From contig JAJNNY010000007.1 of NCBI GenBank assembly GCA_022453515.1, positions 620,001 through 684,000 on the forward strand: a stretch of 64,000 nt of DNA. The letters run 5' to 3'. Shown here one piece after another: positions 21,405-31,769 of the stretch (positions are counted from its first letter, which is position 1; the number at the start of each line of letters is the position of its first letter). Position numbers and translations under genes: made by a program. The notes under the pieces are model-generated. The model searched no databases. It was given only the letters and a program-made list of their open reading frames with translations, and had not been told where the DNA came from. The stretch comes from Astrocystis sublimbata. Its lineage: Eukaryota; Ascomycota; Sordariomycetes; Xylariales; Xylariaceae.

Positions 21405-22546
21405 TGCGAGAAGCAACCAGGTGATCCAGGTGATCCAGGTGATGCTGGCGTTGGGGCAGACAGCACTATATGGGATGTGTTGTTCGGTGTCTTTGGGGCT
21501 GTAGAATTGTTCTTGATGGAAACCCGCACGAAGCCATTTGACAGGCGGCAGGTCTGTGCCGCTGACTGGAATCAGAGATAGGCAGAACCACAGTTGCGTT
21601 ACAGACCCTAAGATGCAGACTCCCGTTTCTAGAGCGTCATGTCCAAAAAAAATTGTTGTATGAACCTTGCCTGGAGCCTTAGATATCAAGCGCTCTGTTG
21701 AAGATAGTCAGTTCCAAAGTTGTTGCAGCTCTTTTTGCAATGGAATTATGCCCGCAGACTGCGCCCTGTAGGTAAGTACTAGGTAGGTAGCTGGAGGTAT
21801 TTAGGTGGCCCCCGGTCCACCACTGTAACCGAGCCTCAGTGTCCACCTGGTGAGCGCAGGTTGATCCGACTTATCTAGGTGGCACCTACCTACCAAGGCC
21901 CGCTAACTACCGCTAACTACCGCTAACTGGCTACCTTGGGTACCTGTGTAGGTAGGTTAGGTACATATGTAGGTATTGAGAATTTGGAGCTTCTTTAGAT
22001 GCACAACTGCACGTGTACTTACTACTGCCCTGCCCACCTCAGGCTGCTGCCGTGGAGGTGCCACCTGCGAACCTTCTTATTGATCCTGCCTGGCGAGCCT
22101 GGGTACATATGTAGGTATGTACCTAGGTGGGAAATTGCGGTCCCGTCTTGCATCACGCGTCTTCCATCTATACTCAAATTGACACAGATCCGACTGCCTT
22201 CAGCATCACTTCCTCCCGTCTATCCATTTCGAGACTACAAAGGAAAGGCCATGCTCTAACTTCTCTGATTTGGGATGCAATTTGGAAACGCATGCCACAT
22301 TTGCGGGTGAGATTGAGAAACATCTACGATTTGACCCTGTACAGCTTCACAGGCTCGACAGGCTAGGTACCTCCCAATAACCACACCAGCGCGTGACCTA
22401 AAGAGGACTCATAAAGCGACCACCAACAAAGTCACTTGATAGTTAACATCCTCCATACCCGAGTTCTTCACTCATTTTGCCACCCCAGTCGCTTAGTCTG
22501 TAGCCTGGTACGAGCCTGAGCCTGCCACTGCCACGTCTTTAATCAG
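21405..22546. other. Divergent intergenic region, swf1 / rap1
   Basis: 1.14 kb. Immediately upstream of swf1 are three tandem 9-mers (GTGATCCAG-like, 21421-21447). Farther on are three tandem CGCTAACTAC decamers (21901-21928) and several TAGGTA/TACCTA words (for example 21772-21800, 21950-21975, 22105-22130). A CCTGGCGAGCCTGG copy of the dispersed motif lies at 22089-22102. Short frames here have no coding support. Confidence 0.55.
21901..21928 (+). repeat. Tandem CGCTAACTAC decamer, about 3 copies
   Basis: Two perfect and one nearly complete 10-bp units in direct orientation in the rap1/swf1 intergenic DNA. The unit contains CTAAC, which is also the branch-site word, but no intron is called here. 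No function is assigned. Confidence 0.7.
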
Positions 22547-25007
22547 ATGTCTGCGCCGGGGATCACTTATTCCGGCGTCCTGGCCAAGAATCCTGCCAAC
22601 GACGACGCAGATGCAGATGCGGGTAATGATGGAAATGGAGGTGTATTTCGAGGACTCAAATTCTGGCTGTCGAGATGGGTTCCTCTTACCAAGTTTTACG
22701 CCGACAAGATAAGAGTAAGAACGACTTCCTTTGGTTACGGTTCCTCAAGCTAACACACCCGAGAGCAATGGCGGCACAGTTGTTCTTACAGAAGGAAGGG
22801 CTGATATATTGATATGCGACCCTAAACACCCTATACCTAACTCATACTCGTATGAGTTCATCATGCACGCCGTTAGAGAGGGTTCCCTTGACTCGAAGGG
22901 AATTTTTCTTTGCACATCATCAAACTCGAAGCCGCCCAAAGCCACAAGGAACCAATTTACAGCTGAGGATGACCGGCAATTGATGGCTTATGTAACCGAA
23001 AAGGAGCGTTTGGGTGAAACCACGAGCGGCAACGAAATTTACCAGCGATTTGCCGATGATGTATGCCCCTTTACAGCACTCTCTCTTGCCTCGATTTTGA
23101 ACTAATCGTCAAAGCACACACGCCATACATGGCACTCATGGCGAGATCGATGGGTTAAGAAGTTGAAGAACCTGCCTCGACCGCAAAATACGAATGGGGG
23201 GAACTCTCCGCAACCAAAAAGCAGGGTGGCTTCCCATCAGAAGAGCCCTAACGGAAGTAGCCACTCTGCTAATACGAGGGCCCATTTCACTCCCGAGGAA
23301 GACGAAAATGGGGCAGAGTTTCTGCTGGCAAACCATAAGGGAAAACATGCGGCAATAGCAGTTGTGGAAGAGAATGATGATACCGAGATCCCCCAAAAGA
23401 ACTTCGGTGCCGATGATAACACAAATGTAGCAATGCCCCAAGCACGTTGGGCTGGGCCTGCTCAGAGTCAGCAAATCAACGTCAATAAATCGAATCACTT
23501 GTCTTCTCCACAATTGGGTGTTCCTCAGTCTCCAGGCAGCGGGCGTCAAATTACAACGAGGGATCAATTTTATCGCGATTACAACATATACTTGGAAAGC
23601 AGTGGTGCCAAAAACCGACCGGTAATTCCCAGTGTTGCTGGCAAATCCATTGCTCTCTGGGATCTTTGGCAGTCGATACCATCACACAAGAAGGTTGAGG
23701 CTACTGAGATTGATTGGGAAAAAGTTGCTGAAGATTTAGGGTTTGATTGGGTGACAAACGAATTGGTCGCCGATGAGCTGAAAGAGTACTATCGTCTGCA
23801 TCTGGCACCTTTTGCAGACGGCTTGATGGATTTCGAGGACTCTAGTGATGAAGAATGTTCGACTGGAGACATGGCGGATGCAGAAGCCGAAAAGCCTCTG
23901 CCATCATCCCCTCCAGAGCTTCCATTGTCTCAACGACTACCGACGGCCACCAATCCAGCACACCAACATATTTTTTCACAGCCACCGGCAAAACGAAGGC
24001 GGTTAGACCGACAAGATGAGATTCTGTCTACCCCTGAGCGCACTAGAACGTGGCGTTCACCCTCGTCGAACAGCCCCATGACATCGCCAATAAACCCACT
24101 TCTTCACAACGACATAGTCGCCGAGTCTATTCCTCGAAGCGGGATACGACCAAATGCTAGGAATGGGGAGGATGACGCGATGTCAGTTGTAATTGCCGGT
24201 TCCCCGGCTCAAACAGGTCGAAAGCGACGGCTCGAGCCAGAGACGCAGGACTTCCAATTCGACCCTGAAACGCAGCTCTATCCGCACAATGAGGCCTCGG
24301 ACCCTTTCGACATTGAGCCTCAGGATTCAGGCAGTCCTTCACAGCCATCAAACCAACGACGTGGTACTATCTCGCCTGTCTCTCAGCATATTGTAGTCAA
24401 GACTACCCCTACACCACGCCGCAGGATCCAATCGCCCTTCCAATTAGACACCGATGATAGTAATGATGACGAACTGCAGCAAACTAGCAAGAGTGCTCAA
24501 AGTGCCCTTACGCCGGTGGCGACCCAACAGCCGGGACCAAATCGACGAACCTTGCCTGCATCATGGGTTCCCAGATCCCCAATTCCTGCCCAATCACCAG
24601 CTCAACGGAACGACCACTCCTCATCTGCTGTAGTTCCCGAGAGCGAGCCTCATCGACGGCCCGCCCCACCGAGAGAAACGCCTGACGACATAATTGGCCA
24701 TTTTGTCTCGTTGGGATACACAAGAGAAATTGCCCTTCGTTCCCTGAAGGCCACGAGCTGGATTATCGGTAATGCTAGGCAAGTCATGGAGATCTTAAAG
24801 CAGGGGGAACCTCTTCCGCCGACGACTACAGGGGTTTGGACACAACACGATGATGAGGCGCTTGCGCTGGTACACTCTAACGAGTCTGCTGCCAGTGCGA
24901 AAGCCGAGAGGAAACGAGCAAAAGCAATGAGACGATTGCAAGCGAAACATGGGGAAGACCAGATTATTCTGCGCAAGAAGTATTTGCTAGACAACGTCTC
25001 AGAGTAG
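22547..25007 (+). CDS. rap1: Telomere protein Rap1, 785 aa, three exons
   Basis: Exons 22547-22714, 22764-23060 and 23115-25007; introns are 49 and 54 nt and both lie between codons. An N-terminal BRCT domain (about 30-105) has VFRGLKFWLSRWVP and, across intron 1, NGGTVVLTEGRADILICD. A Myb-like domain follows: FTAEDDRQLMAYV, then across intron 2 HTWHSWRDRWVKKL. A further helical module around TRDQFYRDYNIYL and WQSIPSHKKVEATEIDW is conserved in filamentous-fungal Rap1. The C-terminal RCT-like domain starts near residue 680 (VSLGYTREIALRSLKA). Between them is a long acidic/proline-rich linker containing an RRR/KRRRLDR nuclear-localisation-like basic cluster. Rap1 joins the shelterin complex and controls telomere length and silencing; in filamentous fungi and fission yeast it is recruited by a TRF-type protein. 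Confidence 0.9.
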
Positions 25008-25824
25008 CTGCATCATTGGTAACTCATCATGTTCTTGCATTGTTTGTACTGTATTATATCCTTAGGCCGGTAGACGTGGCGTTGAGCTGGGCGTGCTGGG
25101 GTGCTCGTTTTGCATTCACCTGTCTGAGATACCCGGCTTGTGAAGTCCTCTGCTCTCTTATCGACATGCTACTATGTGCTGAACATAATTTACACACCTT
25201 AGCATTATAGCCCCATTGGGATTGAATCCGGACAGAGCGTTCTACCAAAATTGTATGGACAATTAAAACACTATTATTCAATCCCCCGCCATTCTAGAAA
25301 AGGACGTAAGAAGTATTACTCAAAATATACATACTATTATTTAAGCTTTAAATTTTCAAATAATTTTTTTTTCTATCTATCACATTAAGAGTCAGTAGCT
25401 TTAAACAAGCAGTAAAGGTGGTATGTTTTGGTGTGAAAATAGGTACTGTCCGGATTCAATCCTCGTAGTATTGTATAGCATCATTGATTGGAACTACAAA
25501 ATGCTAAATCTCCTCAGTATCGTTTCCCCCAACTGTGAGGCACGAAACACCTTGCAATGCTTTCGTTAAATCGGAACAATACTGGCAGGGATATCATACC
25601 AGCACCACAGGCTAGAAGACAATAATCCTATAAAGGAACACCCGTTTAATCTCGATTCACAAACACGTGTATCGCATATACCGAAAACATGTACTATAGA
25701 TAGTCATTTCTTCTTTTTTCTTTTTTTTCGCCACTACGAATCCAGCGATTGGCGGTTTTTTTATATACAATTTTTTGGGTTTTTTGTTGGCTCTATTTTT
25801 TGGTTTCAGACACATAACGACCTC
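25008..25824. other. Convergent AT-rich intergenic region
   Basis: 817 bp between the 3' ends of rap1 and the acetylxylan esterase gene. Much of it is AT-rich, with homopolymer T runs near 25360-25376, 25712-25728 and 25755-25800. It carries the inverted-repeat-bounded segment 25219-25462 described separately. No coding support. Confidence 0.6.
25219..25462. mobile_element. Candidate MITE: 244-bp segment with 17-bp inverted ends
   Basis: GGATTGAATCCGGACAG at 25219-25235 is exactly reverse-complemented by CTGTCCGGATTCAATCC at 25446-25462. The interior (about 210 bp) is AT-rich and non-coding. The hexamer TATAGC occurs just outside both ends (25206-25211 and 25474-25479), although not abutting the arms, so a target-site duplication is only suggestive. 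A near-identical arm with one inserted base lies alone at 11073-11089. The size, perfect arms and AT-rich core fit a non-autonomous terminal-inverted-repeat element; a chance or structural (terminator-like) inverted repeat is the alternative. Confidence 0.45.
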
Positions 25825-26568
25825 CTAATTCAGCTTCGACTGGATGAAAGACAGAGCCTGGGAACCATATTCGATGACATAGCCCTGGTGTGTCGCGCCG
25901 TCGTTACCGTTGCAGCAGAAAGGGTCCGCAGCGTCACAGTACGACTGAATTATGCTCGTGTCGGCGGGCGAGCACTGGAAGCCAGCTTGCCGAGCGGCGA
26001 ACTGAGGAACGTCAGCTTTTTTTTCTCTATATTGGTTCACCAGTGATAGGGAAGTACTTACCCCTCCAGCATTACATGTGCCTACGTTGAAGGGCAGACC
26101 AGCGACGTTGTGCGGGTCACCCATGAAAATGGCGGCCTTGATGGCGGCCATTGCATTGCCTGTGATGGTTTGTCCTAAGCCGCCGCATATGGCATTATCC
26201 ATGATCTGACCGCCCTGGGAGTATCCGACAAGCACTATGCTCGTCTGTGGGCATCGGCTGTTCAGGTCGTTTACAGCAGAGATGACGGCGGACGTGCCCT
26301 GGGCCTCAGAACTGGCATAGTCGACGTTACCGCAAGAAGCCTGTCCGCCGCACGCCGGATAGTCGATGGCCTGCGACTGACTGCCAGGAAACGATGCCGT
26401 CACCATGTCTACTAGTCCGCCAGCTGTGCCAAATCCAGGGGGCGCTGTCGTCTCGCGAGCGCCGAAGACGAAGACGCCTGGGCAGCCATTCTGGTTTTGA
26501 CGTGGTTCGATGGGCTTCGCGGTGGCGACAGCCGCTAGGATCGGAAGGATGGCCGTTGTGGACTTCAT
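25825..26568 (-). CDS. Acetylxylan esterase / cutinase-family CE5 enzyme, 227 aa
   Basis: Minus-strand exons 26568-26062 and 26001-25825 around a 60-nt intron (GTAAGT donor, GCTGAC branch, CCTCAG acceptor). The intron is in frame and stop-free, so retention would insert 20 residues; splicing brings CNAGG next to FAARQAGFQC, as in known CE5 acetylxylan esterases. The signal peptide MKSTTAILPILAAVATA is followed by a propeptide-like EPR. The alpha/beta-hydrolase triad is Ser117 in GYSQGG, Asp195 in CDAADP and His207 in THQGY. Paired cysteines (CGGQASCG, PFCCNG) fit the family disulfides. Secreted enzyme removing acetyl groups from xylan in plant cell walls. A cutinase specificity is less likely given the YPACGGQASCG pattern. 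Confidence 0.92.
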   Translation of the reverse strand: MKSTTAILPILAAVATAKPIEPRQNQNGCPGVFVFGARETTAPPGFGTAGGLVDMVTASFPGSQSQAIDYPACGGQASCGNVDYASSEAQGTSAVISAVNDLNSRCPQTSIVLVGYSQGGQIMDNAICGGLGQTITGNAMAAIKAAIFMGDPHNVAGLPFNVGTCNAGGVSTSLSLVNQYREKKADVPQFAARQAGFQCSPADTSIIQSYCDAADPFCCNGNDGATHQGYVIEYGSQALSFIQSKLN

Positions 26569-28137
26569 TTTGTTTATCTCGTTTTAAATATTGGGCTTGT
26601 GGCGCGTCGATGTGGCTATGTCAGCTTCCTGGCTGTAATTTGCAGATGGCGTTGATGATATCGTATACGATCGGGTAGTGTAATGCCAGCCAACACGACG
26701 ATCATCGAGGTTTATATGATCAACAGACCCCCAGAATCTGCCATATCTCAGGGAATCGTACTAATTTGCTGATCATCCGTTCCCCTTTTCGTCGGGCAGG
26801 GCCATGCGCTCGCGAGTTCATCGCATCGTCTTTCCCTGCATGCCATAGCGAAGACCTCGGACGTCAGAATACCCTGGTAGAAACGTGTTGTTGGTCGCCA
26901 AAACCTGCCCACATCCGAAACTGCCACGAGGATCCCTGGCGTTTCGGGTGCAAGTTCGAAGTTCGAACTCGCGTGCCTTGCGAGCTGGGCGAGCTGGGCA
27001 CCTAGCCACGGCATTTCAGACTTGTTCGTTAACCGACTGACCGGGTATGTACTGGAGTATAGATATGAATACTATAATAAGCAGCCCTGGCCCGCCTGGG
27101 CTTTACGTGGACTGACAAGGGGATCTGATGGCATGCTTATCTATCTGGGACTGCCCTCAAGTAGAACCTTGCCTCAAGGGATCATGTCCTTCATCCATAC
27201 CTATCTACCTAGGTATGTATTTGGTAACTTGGGTACTCATTGGTGGGGGTTGCGCGTTTAAGGACATAAGTGGTTGCATTACTTTGAACATGTCTCTACT
27301 TTAGTTGTGGTTCGGTTAGCCAACATTCAACTGTACATACCATAGATTCGGTTGGCATGAGGTGACAGTTCGCTACATATTCTCCGACAAGCAGCCAACT
27401 CGTACGTTGACAGGTTGACAGGGTGAGGTGACCCTAGTTCCGCCCCGGCTGATGGGTCTCGCAGGGTTTCGAGACTGGCAGGTCTAAGTTTCAGCAGACA
27501 TTTGAAACCAATATTATATCGCCCAAACCAGATATTATTCCATCGATATGTTGGGGTTCTTCTATATGTGTCTTTGTAGTTCAAATACCATGCACAAGCA
27601 GGTTAGTCAGGATCATTGGACATTGCAGGCGTCAAAGCAAGAGATAATAACCCCTGTCAGTCCGGCCTGGCCCGGAATATTGCGGCCGTTCATCTCTTCG
27701 AGCAAGCTAAGCTTATTGCATATTTCTCGATACAAGCATATTCTCTCTCTCAATCCCCGAGCGAATCTTCCTGGGGCGCAGCAAACAGCTACTAATAGTA
27801 GCAACAAGGCGCCAGCCAATCAGGCATTGCGATACACGACTCTTTGTGCTTCCCGAGACGCATTCGAGCTGAGTCGGTCAGCATAATGTGAATCTAGTCA
27901 GAATGTAGGTAGTGTACTAAGTAAATGTTGCATGGTGAGAGGCCGCCAACTGCCAGATCTCTTATTCTTGCCCGAAAACGAGGAAGAGCCCAACTTTTGA
28001 CTTGCTTGTGGCCATCATCTTTCGTCTCAATTGTGTAGCACGTCAAAAGCCGATAGACGATACTTTGTACAAGCGTTGTACATCACGCGGCCACGCCATT
28101 CCAGCCTCCACCTGGTTTTTGTGGTCACCGAACGAGC
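26569..28137. other. Divergent intergenic region, esterase / Gly-rich gene
   Basis: 1.57 kb. It contains a doubled GCGAGCTGGGCGAGCTGGG copy of the dispersed motif at about 26980-26998, followed by a CACCTAGCC word, plus several TACCTA/TAGGTA words (27195-27215). Open frames around 27330-27890 and 26750-27014 overlap antisense frames and have no domains. Promoters of both flanking genes must lie here; I recognise no specific operator. Confidence 0.5.
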
Positions 28138-28875
28138 ATGTCTAATCAAGGGTACTACGGCGGCGATGGTGGATATCCTCCTCAAGGCCAGCAATACCCC
28201 CCTTATGGACAGTACAATACGCCCCAAGGTCAATACCCGCCTCAGGGGCATTACCCTTCGCAGAGTCAGGGCCATGGCCAATACCCACCGCCCCAACAAC
28301 AGTACGGTGGTGGTGGTGGTGGTCCCTCTGCATCCCATCCCCCATACCCTCCACAGCAGTCATACGGAGCTCCTCCACCCAACCAGCACTCGCCCTACCC
28401 GCCCCATCCGACCCATCAACAATCGTACAGCGGACCGCCACCGCCGTACCAAGGTCAGCCACAGCATGATTACGCCTATCCTCCTCAGGGCCAGGCCAGT
28501 CAGTACACGCAAGGGAGCAGCCATAACCCTCCCCAACACGATGGCCAGCAAGCCGGAGCTGATAGGGGTCTTGGATCTATGCTTGCCGGGGCCTTAGCCG
28601 GAAAGGCTGGTCACGGTGGCAGTCCCTTGGGGGCTATCGGCGCCGCAGCTACGGCACACTTTCTCGGTGGCAAGGGCAGCAGTCACGGAAATCCCCATGG
28701 TGCGGCATCTGGGTTTGCGCCTGCTGGTGTTGCGGGTTATGGATATGGTCATGGGGACAAGAAACATGGCAAGGAGAAGAAACACAAGAAGGAGAAGAAG
28801 CACAAGGGACACAAGCGAAGCAGCAGCTCTAGTAGCAGCAGCAGTGGCAGCAGCAAAAGCAGCAAAAGTAGCTGA
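28138..28875 (+). CDS. Gly/Pro/Gln/Tyr-rich protein with glycine-zipper-like core, 245 aa
   Basis: Single exon. Residues 1-135 are low-complexity YPPQGQ/GQYPP-type repeats resembling the flexible arms of synexin-like or hydrophilin proteins. About residues 140-180 have GLGSMLAGALAGKAG and LGAIGAAATAHFLGG, an alternating Gly/Ala small-residue pattern like glycine-zipper membrane segments. The tail is a Lys/His block (HGKEKKHKKEKKHKGHK) followed by a poly-Ser run. Such proteins are widespread in Pezizomycotina and poorly characterised; membrane association or stress protection is a guess. The ATG has good context and repeats keep codon frame. Real coding is supported by the strand-specific composition. 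Confidence 0.7.
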   Translation: MSNQGYYGGDGGYPPQGQQYPPYGQYNTPQGQYPPQGHYPSQSQGHGQYPPPQQQYGGGGGGPSASHPPYPPQQSYGAPPPNQHSPYPPHPTHQQSYSGPPPPYQGQPQHDYAYPPQGQASQYTQGSSHNPPQHDGQQAGADRGLGSMLAGALAGKAGHGGSPLGAIGAAATAHFLGGKGSSHGNPHGAASGFAPAGVAGYGYGHGDKKHGKEKKHKKEKKHKGHKRSSSSSSSSSGSSKSSKSS

Positions 28876-29092
28876 TCGACCCTTATTTACTAGGCATGTT
28901 ATTCATTATGTGTGGACTTAGGAGAGGGGGCACTTGTCATGGGTCGTGATTATGTCGAGTCTCAACATGCGTCACACGTGCTTGGCGACTGTCTGAAAGA
29001 TCGAAATGCTCCCAACAATCAAGATGGGGACCGGTTAATTGCCACAAAAAGCAGCTCGCAGCTCAGTATCGCTCTATGAAGATTCTGCCAGC

Positions 29093-30572
29093 TCAATCAT
29101 TGTCCCGTGTCCTTTCCTTCCCATGTGTTCGTGTAAGTCCAACCTCTAACGTGGCAGACTCATTCGGCAGGTATCCGTAGAGCTGGGAAAAACCATGTCA
29201 CACCTCTCAGGAAGTCCAGAGACCCCTCCTGTATGAAGACTCTTACCAAATTCCGCACATCTTTCTTCATCCAGCTCAGCCGTTCGATGATGCGGAATCG
29301 CTCAACGAATGTCCTCATCTCGTCATTGTCGTTGAGATTGTCCATCCGTCCATCCCAGTTCTCCTCTTGGCCTTGCCTGGGTGATCTCATAGGAAGCCAG
29401 AGCAGGCGGATGAATATGGAAGGAAGGTATTGCTCTTCTGACCCACCAAAGACGCTGATTTGGTCCGGTACCACCTGAATATGGCGTTCATCGGTAGGCC
29501 CTTTGTTCATATAATGCAGACCAATCGCCACTTCAACCGGCTGGAGTCAATAATTGCCTTTTCCAGTAAAGAAATTGCTACGAAAACGGGTGGCAGGTGT
29601 CTCATGATACCTATGAGGGTAATATATGCCCCCGAGGCTTGCCAGAACTTAGAAAGAGGGGGTAAATGACTCCAGGGAATACATACTAACAGCCCACATC
29701 GTGTGTCGCGGTTCTATGATATTGTGTAGAGCGTTCTCTGCAATCTCGTACGCGTGATAGGCCATGCGCCAACGAAATTGATCCCTCATGAACACCCTTC
29801 GATTCGCCAAGAAAGCAACGTCTGGTACTATGACATTTTCCCAAAAGTACTGAACGTCCCTTTGCCGTTCTCTGCGACCGCGGTGGTACATATCATGCCA
29901 TACCATCCACTCGAACTAATAACACGGTAAGTAAGCACAACCGTACTTTGATGATACGGCGGTCTGGGTAACACCAACCTCGCGGTCCCAGACACTGATC
30001 GTGTATAGAACCTTCTGACCCTTGTATTTCATATCGATAGTGTGCCTATGGATGAAGCACAAGAAGCGATATTTAGCTCGAGGAGCGTCGATGCCTGTTC
30101 TCTGCCACGGCATGTTGAGGTCATTGATCACGTCATGGTCGAGGTTTATCTCATATGGTTCATATACATTTTCCGCATCCTGCAGTACACTAAGGTCAGC
30201 TTTTTTTCGCTTGACGAGAAGAAGTAGACCCTCTTGTAGATATCTAGGGCGAAGGGTGGCATCTGCCAGGCAGATTATGACCCCGGGACATGCCAAAACT
30301 GGAATAGAAGTCCAGCGATATACCTTCAGTATTGAGATGTCATGGAAGTATGCCCAAGCTCTATCATGCCCGTGTGTAAGGTTATATGCGTTTAACGCGG
30401 TCACGATTGCCTCAAATCGAGGGTAGACACCGTGAGATAAAGCCCTGAGGACTGACGAGAGGTCGCTGAGGTTTTGCGCACTGAGGACGGGCAAATCATC
30501 CGTTAAAGCTTGATCGAATGTGAAGATACGTGGGTGCTCGGCAGGACGTGCATTAGGTGGTAATTGATTCAT
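29093..30572 (-). CDS. Unrecognised protein, 409 aa, five exons
   Basis: Minus-strand exons 30572-29979, 29915-29687, 29610-29522, 29474-29247 and 29182-29093. Introns are 63, 76, 47 and 64 nt. Frame is preserved across all junctions, and the GTATGT and GTAAGA donors and TTTTTCCCAG acceptor are strong. The first (GTTGGT) and third (GTCTGC, 47 nt) donors are weaker, so those boundaries are less certain. No signal peptide or membrane helix is evident. The protein is rich in Arg, Trp and Tyr, with segments such as FEWMVWHDMYHRGRRERQ and FWENVIVPDVAFLANRR. I cannot assign a family. An alternative model without the third intron hits an in-frame TGA just upstream of 29531, which is why the four-intron model is preferred. 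Confidence 0.6.
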
Positions 30573-31212
30573 CTTTGCCGCCAGGGGAGCGCGGTGCTCA
30601 ATCAGTCGACTTGATGACGCCTTCTCATCAGCCAGTCATGAGTGACTAGGTACATATGCAATTGTTTCTCAGAGCTTAAAGTACGAATTCTACTTCCTCG
30701 TAGTAGTCTATGATATAGCTATTAGACTAGGTCTTGTGAATAAAGAAAACATTTACTACAACAACAACCCACATATGACGTTTTCAGCTTTTAGATAAAG
30801 AGAACCTTTCAACAGTTACGAACACATTTTTTTTCGCGACAACCTGCTCTATGTGCTACTATATTCGGACGCTACAAGACACAGAGCAGCGAGCTCAAGC
30901 ATACTTTGAAGAATCTTTGAGTCAAGTTCTAGAACTGTCCAACCCCTAGTTTCCGATTCCAAACGAAGGCTTCAACTCCCTGTTCTTATTTGCCTAAGCT
31001 CACTCTTAGAACCTTTCTCTCCTTTTCGAAGCATACGACTCAAAGCTTCTCCCTATCGGAGACATAAAAACACTTCTTATATTCAAGGTGTGACCCAACT
31101 TTTGCCCGTATAGATGATCCGTGGTTCTGCTCAACTGAATGAGCCACGGCACACAAAAACATGACCAATTCATGCTTTTGTATCGTAGTGCTTGCTATGC
31201 GCCCCGTGACAT
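30573..31212. other. Intergenic, no supported gene
   Basis: 640 bp between the 5' end of the unrecognised five-exon gene and the 3' end of the GFA-type gene. No coding, repeat or RNA feature recognised; moderately AT-rich around 30700-30850. Confidence 0.5.
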
Positions 31213-31769
31213 TCAATTGGAGTCTTTCAATAGAACATCGCCTCCACGCTCGCACCATGGATCAATCCTGTCCTTGACGAATAGCTCCGCCCCGGGCGGA
31301 TGGCTCTCGATATCAGCCACCGAATCTAGCAGACCAGCTTTTACAATCAGCTTGCCTCCCATGGACTCGGCTTTGACAACAGCTATCGTAGGGCACGTGA
31401 CGCAGGAGTAGTAAGTCACATCTAGGCCCGAGGCACCTTTGCGCGTCCAAGTTCGCGTCTCGCCTGTTTGGCGTAACTGTGACGTATCAAGGTATATCAG
31501 AAATTGCCATCAACCACACACACACACGGGAATCAGCAGAAGAGAACTTACGTGCTCAGGATCGACCACTAAATTGCTGCTTCCATTCGCGCTGGCGCAT
31601 TTGCGGCAGGGGCCGCAATGGCAGATGAGCTACAGGCGGCTCGGCTCGTCAGAGTTGTCCAACATGTTCTCGCTTTCCTCTGTCTCTGATGAACAGAACT
31701 CACCGATACTAGCGGTTCTCCCGAAAGCTCGACCCTAACCGCGCCGCACATGCAACTGCCTCTCGGCAT
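31213..31769 (-). CDS. GFA/CENP-V-type zinc-binding protein, 135 aa
   Basis: Minus-strand exons 31769-31704, 31629-31552 and 31476-31213; introns are 74 and 75 nt and all junctions fall between codons. The cysteine pattern is that of the glutathione-dependent formaldehyde-activating (GFA) fold: C6 and C8 in SCMCG, C25/C27/C30/C33 in CHCGPCRKC, and C73/C76 in CVTC, binding two zinc ions. Length is typical. Family members are assigned to S-hydroxymethylglutathione formation or other thiol chemistry, but most fungal paralogues have unknown substrates. The first splice separates the first Cys pair from the rest, so unspliced frames would not reveal the gene. Probably cytosolic. Confidence 0.88.

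Noticed and set aside
28138..28560. YPPQGQ-type repeats considered as a non-coding tandem repeat
   Set aside because: Repeats keep codon frame and continue into a structured glycine-zipper-like segment and charged tail, so a protein is the better explanation.
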